Assembly: GCA_947484535.1 (NCBI GenBank)
Contig: CANKPO010000093.1
Location: 1 to 6,000 of the forward strand
Reading direction: 5' to 3'
DNA: 6,000 nt
DNA from: Caulobacteraceae bacterium
Lineage (GTDB): Bacteria; Pseudomonadota; Alphaproteobacteria; Caulobacterales; Caulobacteraceae
The position numbers and the translations under genes were made by a program. This document shows, piece after piece, positions 1-5,182 of this stretch. The notes beneath the pieces were generated by a model that had not been told where the DNA came from, ran no database searches, and saw only the letters and a list, made by a program, of their open reading frames with translations. Position 1 is the first letter of the stretch. Each line of letters begins with the position of its first letter.

Positions 1-1509
1 AACCTCTGGATTGCGGGTGACATAGGCCTCGCTCAGAGGCGCGTCGGGCATGACATCGCCGTAGCCCGGACTTGTGATCGCCGTTGTGCCAAACTCGGCT
101 GCGACACGGTTCTTGCCGGACGCGTCAAACAGATCATTAACCCAAAAGGCGTGGCTGTCGCCCGACAGGACAATCGGATGGGCCTTGGCGGCCTTGAACA
201 GGTCATAGACCCGCTCGCGGGCGGCCGGATAGCCGTCCCAGCTATCAAGATTTCCGGGAATTTCCAGCGCCGTCAGTTCGGCAGCCTCGGCAAAGCGCGC
301 GCGATAGGTTTCGGGAATCTTGGCCAGCATCGCCGCCCAAGCCTCAGGACCCATAACCTTAGGCAGTTGCGGACCCTTGACCCGGGCCATAACCACCTGA
401 TTGCCCAGCACCTGCCAGGTCTGGCCCGCCTTGACCGAACGATCGAGCTCTTGGCCGAGCCAAGCCTCTTGGGCAGGGCCCATCAGTTGGCGTGAGGGGC
501 TGTTGAGCTTGGCATTAAAACCGGCCAGGTCGGGCACAAGCTTTCCATCCGGGCCCTTGACGAGCAGGTCTGCCTCATAGGTCAGTTGCTCATCACGTGC
601 CGACAGGCGGGTTTCGGTCATGATCAAGGTCGCGATATCACCGAAGGAGAAGGACCGGTTGATCGCCGAGAGGGACTGTCCTGGTGCGGGATCGCGGATC
701 GGCATCCACTCATGATAGGCCCGCAAGGCAACCGCCTTGCGGGCAGCCCAATCGCCTTCGGTCACGGGCTGGTGGTTTTCAGCCCCATTGAGCCAGCCGT
801 CGTTGGTGGTCTCATGGTCATCCCAGACCACGATCCAAGGCGCGCGAGCATGGGCAGCCTGGAGGTCCGGATCGCTCTTATAGAGCCCATGACGGGCCCG
901 ATAGTCCGAGAGGCTGACAATCTCGTGGGCGGGCTCAGTTATGCGCCCGATCTTGGCACCGATGGACATGCCATAGTCGTCGGGTGCCGCACCATATTCA
1001 TAGATATAGTCGCCCAGATGCAGCACGGCATCGACGCGCTCGAGCTTGGCGATGGCCTGATAGGCGTTGAAAAAGCCCGCCGGATAGAGCGAGCAGCTCG
1101 CTACGGCCAGCACCACATCCTTCACCGAACCAGTCGGCAAGGTCCGCCCACGGCCCACAGGCGAGGTCACGCCCTGACAGATGAAGCGATAGTGATAGTC
1201 AGTGATTGGCTTAAGTCCGCTCACATCGATCTTGATCGTATGGTCGCGCGCTGTCGCCGCCACAGTTTGGCCCTTGGCGACCACCTGCGTAAATTCGGCA
1301 TCGGTAGCGACCTGCCATTGAACCGGCACACTCGTCGTCCCGACGCCCGACACCCGGCTCCAGATCACCAAACGGTCAGCCAAGGGATCGCCGCTGGCGA
1401 CACCATGGGCGAAGGCTGGTTTGCTGTTCGACTTGGCGGCCACCGCTGCGGGGGTGCCCGCAGCAGCAGCGCTCATTAGGGCCAGTGCCTGGCGACGATC
1501 AAGGGTCAT
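1..1509 (-). CDS. phoD: PhoD-family alkaline phosphatase/phosphodiesterase, Tat-exported (C-terminus cut by window edge)
   Basis: The 503 visible codons run without a stop from ATG at 1509 to the window edge. The N-terminus MTLDRRQALAL has a twin arginine at residues 5-6 followed by an Ala-rich stretch ending near residue 25, which fits a Tat signal peptide. A PhoD-type N-terminal beta domain starts at GVASGDP (36-42) and continues through LVIWSRV. The metallophosphatase core shows ASC (Cys139), HLGDYIYEYG (164-173), WDDHETTNDGW (229-239) and SGDSHAFW (449-456), all positions expected to supply metal ligands in this family. PhoD enzymes hydrolyse phosphate mono- and diesters outside the cytoplasmic membrane using Fe and Ca ions. 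Family members are usually somewhat longer, so I infer only a few tens of residues are missing. The gene lies 45 bp downstream of the TonB receptor on the same strand, so cotranscription is likely. The ribosome site is weak (GGA about 8 nt before ATG). Family assignment is firm; the exact substrate is unknown. Confidence 0.93.
   Translation of the reverse strand, partial: MTLDRRQALALMSAAAAGTPAAVAAKSNSKPAFAHGVASGDPLADRLVIWSRVSGVGTTSVPVQWQVATDAEFTQVVAKGQTVAATARDHTIKIDVSGLKPITDYHYRFICQGVTSPVGRGRTLPTGSVKDVVLAVASCSLYPAGFFNAYQAIAKLERVDAVLHLGDYIYEYGAAPDDYGMSIGAKIGRITEPAHEIVSLSDYRARHGLYKSDPDLQAAHARAPWIVVWDDHETTNDGWLNGAENHQPVTEGDWAARKAVALRAYHEWMPIRDPAPGQSLSAINRSFSFGDIATLIMTETRLSARDEQLTYEADLLVKGPDGKLVPDLAGFNAKLNSPSRQLMGPAQEAWLGQELDRSVKAGQTWQVLGNQVVMARVKGPQLPKVMGPEAWAAMLAKIPETYRARFAEAAELTALEIPGNLDSWDGYPAARERVYDLFKAAKAHPIVLSGDSHAFWVNDLFDASGKNRVAAEFGTTAITSPGYGDVMPDAPLSEAYVTRNPEV
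719..744 (-). repeat. Perfect 11-bp inverted repeat (hairpin) inside phoD
   Basis: Arm GCCCGCAAGGC (719-729) and its exact reverse complement GCCTTGCGGGC (734-744) are separated by four bases. In the phoD mRNA the loop would be GGUU. The repeat lies within codons for A-R-K-A-V-A-L-R-A, between the WDDHE motif and the following helix region. No U tract follows in the mRNA, so it is not an intrinsic terminator. The structure is visible; any role is inference. Confidence 0.7.
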
Positions 1510-1554
1510 ATCGTGTGTCCGTTCCGATTGGTGTTCTGGTGGCCGGTTGTTGGC

Positions 1555-3924
1555 CTAGTAGGTTATGGAGAAGGATGCCCCAAAGTAACGGGGCTCGCCA
1601 GCGATGAAGGTCGGAATGCCAAAGGCACCGCCCGTATTGCCCGCATCCTTGATATAGGCTTCATCCAGCAGGTTGCTGGCAAAGGCTTCAAGCTTCCACT
1701 TGGCATCGGTAGGCTTGAAGGTCACCCGCAGATTGAGCAGGCCATAGGGGTCTTGGAACTCGTCCTGGACCCTGTCGCCGGTGCTCTGCAGAGCTGGAAT
1801 GTCGTTGTCATTGTCAAAGAACAGCTTGGACTGCCACGTATAGGTCGGCGTTAGGGAAATGGCTCCTCCCGCCACTGGCATTTCATATTTTAAGCCGAGC
1901 GAAAGGCTGTTGTCGGGCGACAGACGCCACTGGTTGCCCTTGAAGCGGCCATTGTCAAACCGGGCTGGGCCATGGGCATAGGTGCCGAAAAGGCGGAGTT
2001 GATCGACCGGGCGCCAATTGATCTGGCCTTCAAAACCGGTTGATGAGGCGTCGCCCGCGCTGATGGTCTGGAACACGCCCGGCGCAACCTGGATACTGGT
2101 TTGGAAGTTGGTGTAGCTATAGCGGTAGACCGAGCCTTCGAGACCAAGGCGGCGGTCGAACCACTGGCTCTTAATGCCCAGTTCGTAAGAATCAACGATC
2201 TCGGCGGCAACGGGGGCGAACCGCACATTGCCTTGCGGTGCCAAGGGGGCGGCAACAGACAAGACCTTTGGTCTGCGACCCCGCGCATAGGAGGCAAAGA
2301 CGCTAAAGTCCTGCGACACGGCATAGCGACCGACCACGCGGTAGGTCATGCCAGAATCGCTGAGGGAGCTATATTGCGGCTTACCACCCGGTGTCGTCTG
2401 CAAGAAAATGCCGCGCGCGGTAGCGGGATCGGCAGCCCGAGCGGCCGAACCGCTGGCAAAGACTGAGCCGCCATTGTCCAAGGTTCCGCGATAGCCCGAA
2501 CGCTTATCTTCGCTCGTATAACGAACACCCGCTGAAATTTCTAAGGCATCGGTGACCTTGTAGGTCGCGTCGGCGAACACATCGTAGGACGTCGTGCGAC
2601 CAAAGTTCTGGAAGGTTTCTCTGTGAACCAGCTTAAGTGTGCTCAAGGCGGGGAAGGCATTGATCGCATCCAGCGAACCCACATTGGGGGCAACGAAGCC
2701 TAGAAGGCCGTTTACGGCTGGGTTTGAGCGCGAGGCGAAAACGCGCTCATTATACTGCAGCGGCACCGCCTGCGAGCCGTCTTCGTAGAAATAGCCCACA
2801 CCGGCGAACGCGCTGAAGCGCTTACCGCTATCGTAATTGACCCGGATCTCTTGGCTATACTGGTCGCCGCGCGCATCTTCGGCGAAGACGAACAGGGGCA
2901 GGGAGAAGCCGTCTGCATCGAAGATTTCCAAAGACTCAAACCGGCGGAAGGCTGTGGTCGAGGTCAGGTTCAGGTTTTGGTTGATTTCATAGGCCACAAT
3001 GCCGGTAACGCCCCAGACGGTGCGCTCCAATCCAAGGGCACGGCCACCCATAAACCCGTCGCTAGCGCCAAGCGCCGCACCAGAATTACGGTCCAGATCG
3101 CCCACAACCTTGCCCGTCAAAGGCTCGGTTGGCAGGTAGGTCAAGGACTTGAACGAGGTGCCGGTCGGATTATCGCTCTGATGATTGAAAATCAGATCGC
3201 CGCTCAATCTTTCGCTGGGGGTCCAACGCAAGGCAAGGCGAAAGGCCGCTGTGTCGGTGGAGTTGAAATCCTGACCGCCCAAAGCGTTCTCGACAAAGCC
3301 GTCGCGCTTCTTGACGCGGCCAGCCACGCGAAGGGCCAGGGTCTCGCTCAGCGGAATATTGGCCATCGCATCCAAGGACCGATAGTTGAAATTGCCCACT
3401 TCGAACTTGGCTGATCCGGCTACGCCCCGCGTCGACGCCTTGTTCTGGATAACATTGACCGCACCAATCAGAGCGCTGCGACCAAAGAGGGTCGATTGGG
3501 GACCCTTGCTGATTTCGATCCGCTCATTATCAAACAGTTCGACATAGGAGCCGCGCGACTTGGAGATGGACACGCCGTCTTGGAAGACCGACACCCGGGG
3601 CTCAACCGTGGCGCTGCCGTCATCAGACGTAACGCCGCGCATCACAAAGCCGGGATTGTTGGGTGACTGGTTTTGCACCTCGAAGCCGGGTACAAAGGCA
3701 GAAAGTTCTTCAAACTCTTGAACGCCGATCTCATCAAGGAAACTGCCTGAATAGGCAGTCAGGGCAATGGGAACATCAATGGTTTTTTGCTCGCGCTTTT
3801 GCGCGGTCACGACCAGTTCTTCGGCCAGGCCAGAATTGACTGCGACCTCTGCATGGGCGGCAGTAGCGGCGCTGAGCACCAGAATGCTGGCCATTGAAAA
3901 TGACCGGATACGCAAAGAAAGCAT
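1555..3924 (-). CDS. TonB-dependent outer-membrane receptor
   Basis: This complete 789-residue protein has the usual length for the family. It starts with a Sec signal peptide (MLSLRIRSFS, then a hydrophobic stretch ending in AHA at 23-25). A TonB-box-like segment EELVVTAQKREQ (35-46) follows. The plug domain covers roughly 45-165, with VPGFEVQ, MRGV, FQDGV and ERIEISKGPQSTLFGRSALIGAVNVI; the ALIGAVNVI end differs from the commoner TGGAINV form. The rest is an alternating aromatic-rich beta-barrel, with NLLDEAYIKD (751-760) and a final FSITY ending on an aromatic residue, as expected for barrel insertion. Such receptors use TonB energy to import scarce ligands. The substrate cannot be read from sequence, but PhoD directly downstream and a PHO-box-like site upstream suggest a phosphorylated organic compound. 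ATG at 3924 is chosen because it gives the signal peptide its basic n-region; Met11 is a less likely alternative. The ribosome site is weak (GGGG about 10 nt upstream). Confidence 0.95.
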   Translation of the reverse strand: MLSLRIRSFSMASILVLSAATAAHAEVAVNSGLAEELVVTAQKREQKTIDVPIALTAYSGSFLDEIGVQEFEELSAFVPGFEVQNQSPNNPGFVMRGVTSDDGSATVEPRVSVFQDGVSISKSRGSYVELFDNERIEISKGPQSTLFGRSALIGAVNVIQNKASTRGVAGSAKFEVGNFNYRSLDAMANIPLSETLALRVAGRVKKRDGFVENALGGQDFNSTDTAAFRLALRWTPSERLSGDLIFNHQSDNPTGTSFKSLTYLPTEPLTGKVVGDLDRNSGAALGASDGFMGGRALGLERTVWGVTGIVAYEINQNLNLTSTTAFRRFESLEIFDADGFSLPLFVFAEDARGDQYSQEIRVNYDSGKRFSAFAGVGYFYEDGSQAVPLQYNERVFASRSNPAVNGLLGFVAPNVGSLDAINAFPALSTLKLVHRETFQNFGRTTSYDVFADATYKVTDALEISAGVRYTSEDKRSGYRGTLDNGGSVFASGSAARAADPATARGIFLQTTPGGKPQYSSLSDSGMTYRVVGRYAVSQDFSVFASYARGRRPKVLSVAAPLAPQGNVRFAPVAAEIVDSYELGIKSQWFDRRLGLEGSVYRYSYTNFQTSIQVAPGVFQTISAGDASSTGFEGQINWRPVDQLRLFGTYAHGPARFDNGRFKGNQWRLSPDNSLSLGLKYEMPVAGGAISLTPTYTWQSKLFFDNDNDIPALQSTGDRVQDEFQDPYGLLNLRVTFKPTDAKWKLEAFASNLLDEAYIKDAGNTGGAFGIPTFIAGEPRYFGASFSITY

Positions 3925-3977
3925 GATTGTGTCGACCCCAAGACTGAAACGTTTGGCCTAGGGGCTAGATCAATCCG

Positions 3978-3995
3978 GTGTCAGCTTCGCTACAG
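3978..3995 (-). promoter_or_regulatory. Putative PHO box (PhoB site) upstream of the receptor-phoD pair
   Basis: Read toward the receptor gene the site is CTGTAGC-GAAG-CTGACAC, two 7-mers in 11-bp register. Against the enterobacterial PHO box (CTGTCAT repeats with a 4-bp spacer) it matches 4/7 and 6/7 positions, allowing C or T at the last base. It ends 54 bp before the receptor ATG, leaving room for a -10 element and start site, although no convincing -10 is visible. Only one box is present. The adjacent phosphatase gene makes PhoB control biologically sensible. The match is imperfect and could be chance. Confidence 0.4.
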
Positions 3996-4009
3996 GACCG
4001 TAACCAAAT

Positions 4010-4015
4010 TATGAT
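4010..4015 (+). promoter_or_regulatory. Putative -10 element of rluD, placing the transcript start at or near the ATG
   Basis: TATGAT differs from the TATAAT consensus at one base. Its last base is seven positions before the A of the rluD ATG at 4022, so transcription would start at or next to the start codon. No Shine-Dalgarno sequence is visible before this ATG, which agrees with a leaderless mRNA. The matching -35 is poor (TTCGCT at 3986-3991 with an 18-bp spacer, 3/6) and lies inside the putative PHO box. Confidence 0.4.
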
Positions 4016-4021
4016 TAATCC

Positions 4022-5023
4022 ATGGTAGATTTATTACAGTCCGATCCGAGTGACGCCTTAGAGGACGAGGCCCTCCAAATCGTCATCTCGCCAGAGGCCG
4101 CGGGGGATCGGTTAGATCGGGTTTTAGCCGCCCATCTGCCGGATCTGTCTCGGGCGCGTATTCAGGCTCTCATGGGGCAAGGGGCACTGTTTCTGGAGGG
4201 CAAGGCGGTCACTGACGTCTCGGCCAAGGCCAAGGCTGGGACCTATGTGCTGGTGATGCCAGCACCGCTGGCGGCACTTCCGGCACCGGAAGATCTAAAC
4301 CTGATCGTTCTGTTCGAAGATGCTCATCTGATCATTGTCGACAAGCCTGCCGGTATGGCCGCTCACCCCGCGCCGGGCACGCCGTCCGGGACGCTGGTCA
4401 ATGCACTTTTGCACCATTGCGCGGGCAGCCTGTCTGGCATTGGCGGCGTTGCGCGGCCTGGCATTGTTCACCGGCTCGACAAGGACACATCCGGCGTCAT
4501 GGTCGCGGCCAAGTCCGATGCGGCCCATGCTGGACTTTCGGCCCTCTTTGCCGCCCACGATATTGACCGGGTCTATACCGCCCTGGTTCGGGGCGTGCCT
4601 GAGCCTCCAGCGGGGCTGATCGTCACCCAGATCGGACGATCCCCCACCGACCGCAAAAAGATGGCCGTCCTCAAGAGCGGTGGGCGCGAGGCCATCACCC
4701 GCTACAGGGTCGAACAGGCCTATGGCCCCGAGACCAAACCCTATGCGGCGCGGATCAGTTGCCGCCTAGAAACCGGACGGACCCACCAGATCCGGGTCCA
4801 TATGGCCCATAAGGGCTCGCCCTGCTTGGCCGATAGCGTCTATGGCGGCGGACCGCCTGCCCTTGCCGTGCGCGAAGCGATCGCGGAGGCCGGACTATCG
4901 CGCCAAGCCCTTCATGCGTCGGTTTTGGGCTTTGTTCACCCCATAACCGGCGAAAAGCTAAGATTTGAGACCCCATTACCGCCGGATATGGCCGGTTTAG
5001 CGGCGCGCTTGGGTGCGCCATAA
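4022..5023 (+). CDS. rluD: RluD-type 23S rRNA pseudouridine synthase (RluA family)
   Basis: This complete protein has 333 residues. An N-terminal S4 RNA-binding domain spans roughly 28-75 (GDRLDRVLAAHLPDLSRARI). The catalytic RluA-type domain follows from about 95 to 320, with LIIVDKPAGMAAHPA (103-117), the signature HRLDKDTSG (150-158) holding the catalytic Asp153, LETGRTHQIRVHM (249-261), and LHA with VLGFVHP near 297-307. Domain order and length fit RluC/RluD enzymes. RluD converts uridines 1911, 1915 and 1917 in helix 69 of 23S rRNA, late in large-subunit assembly in the cytoplasm. RluD rather than RluC is inferred from general similarity and from the gene lying just before rpoH, an arrangement I recall from other alphaproteobacteria. 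No ribosome site precedes the ATG and no in-frame upstream start improves on it. No clear terminator separates it from rpoH. Confidence 0.93.
   Translation: MVDLLQSDPSDALEDEALQIVISPEAAGDRLDRVLAAHLPDLSRARIQALMGQGALFLEGKAVTDVSAKAKAGTYVLVMPAPLAALPAPEDLNLIVLFEDAHLIIVDKPAGMAAHPAPGTPSGTLVNALLHHCAGSLSGIGGVARPGIVHRLDKDTSGVMVAAKSDAAHAGLSALFAAHDIDRVYTALVRGVPEPPAGLIVTQIGRSPTDRKKMAVLKSGGREAITRYRVEQAYGPETKPYAARISCRLETGRTHQIRVHMAHKGSPCLADSVYGGGPPALAVREAIAEAGLSRQALHASVLGFVHPITGEKLRFETPLPPDMAGLAARLGAP
4277..4292 (+). repeat. Short perfect inverted repeat in the rluD linker region
   Basis: CTTCCGG (4277-4283) and CCGGAAG (4286-4292) are exact reverse complements two bases apart; as RNA this gives a 6-bp stem with a GCAC loop. 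It lies in codons for the proline-rich linker (LPAPED) between the S4 and catalytic domains. There is no following U tract. It may be a by-product of codon choice. Confidence 0.4.
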
Positions 5024-5087
5024 GGTCCATCTCACCAATTTGTAATGTGATCGCCACCCTGAAAGGCTAAGTTTTTGTCTGGCGGGA

Positions 5088-5116
5088 CTTAAACCGGCCA
5101 CAGCCGCTCCTTATCT
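5088..5116 (+). promoter_or_regulatory. Putative sigma-32 (heat-shock) promoter of rpoH
   Basis: The alphaproteobacterial heat-shock promoter consensus is CTTG, 17-18 bases, then CYTATNT. Here CTTA (5088-5091, 3/4) is followed by 18 bases and CTTATCT (5110-5116, complete match). Transcription would begin near 5123, giving a leader of about 60 nt. Sigma-32 autoregulation of rpoH is known in Caulobacter, so the site makes biological sense. Match and spacing are seen; activity is inferred. Confidence 0.6.
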
Positions 5117-5147
5117 ATTCACTCGAAGGGGAGGACGACGGAGCACT

Positions 5148-5171
5148 ATGCGTCACTCGCCAGGATATTAG
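5148..5171 (+). other. Possible seven-codon leader reading frame in the rpoH 5' UTR
   Basis: ATG at 5148 opens the frame M-R-H-S-P-G-Y and ends at TAG (5169-5171). GGAG at 5140-5143 lies 4 nt before the ATG, and a stronger AAGGGGAGGA begins at 5126. The stop TAG overlaps the rpoH ribosome site AGGGG (5170-5174), so ribosomes ending here would sit on that site. So short a frame could easily occur by chance. Confidence 0.25.
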
Positions 5172-5174
5172 GGG
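5170..5174 (+). promoter_or_regulatory. rpoH ribosome binding site
   Basis: AGGGG ends 8 nt before the ATG at 5183, good spacing for a Shine-Dalgarno sequence. It decides the start: no in-frame ATG or GTG occurs upstream within the leader. Confidence 0.65.
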
Positions 5175-5182
5175 TTCTATCG

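Larger units (their letters stand above)
5024..5182 (+). other. rluD-rpoH intergenic region and rpoH leader
   Basis: This 159-bp gap holds a sigma-32-type promoter (5088-5116), a purine-rich AAGGGGAGGA (5126-5135), a seven-codon reading frame (5148-5171) and the rpoH ribosome site (5170-5174). A possible Caulobacter-type housekeeping -10, GCTAAGTT at 5066-5073, matches GCTANAWC only partly and has no good -35. No intrinsic terminator for rluD is visible: CCT/AGG at 5058-5066 before a short T run at 5072-5076 is too weak a stem. Confidence 0.6.

Noticed and set aside
586..1479. Plus-strand 297-codon open frame opposite phoD
   Set aside because: It lies wholly antisense to a gene with firm PhoD motifs, its translation shows no recognisable domain, and long antisense frames are common in GC-rich coding DNA.
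1541..1555. GGCC...GGCC inverted repeat between the receptor gene and phoD
   Set aside because: A 4-bp stem with a 7-nt loop and no U tract is too weak to be a terminator or clear processing site.
2851..3414. Plus-strand 187-codon open frame opposite the TonB receptor
   Set aside because: It is antisense to a complete, well-supported receptor gene; its composition looks like a frame shadow and it has no convincing start context.
3792..3805. CGCGC-TTTT-GCGCG hairpin next to a T/A run at the start of the receptor gene
   Set aside because: The stem is only 5 bp. On the receptor mRNA the run after it is A, not U; on the plus strand the T run comes before the hairpin. It is not a terminator and is explained by the Q-K-R-E-Q-K codons.
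4001..4021. TTAA-containing AT-rich stretch as a possible CtrA site
   Set aside because: Only one TTAA half is present; there is no second TTAA at the required 7-base spacing on either strand.
5032..5050. TCAC...GTGA dyad after rluD
   Set aside because: A 4-bp arm around an 11-bp centre is too short to support an operator or terminator call.
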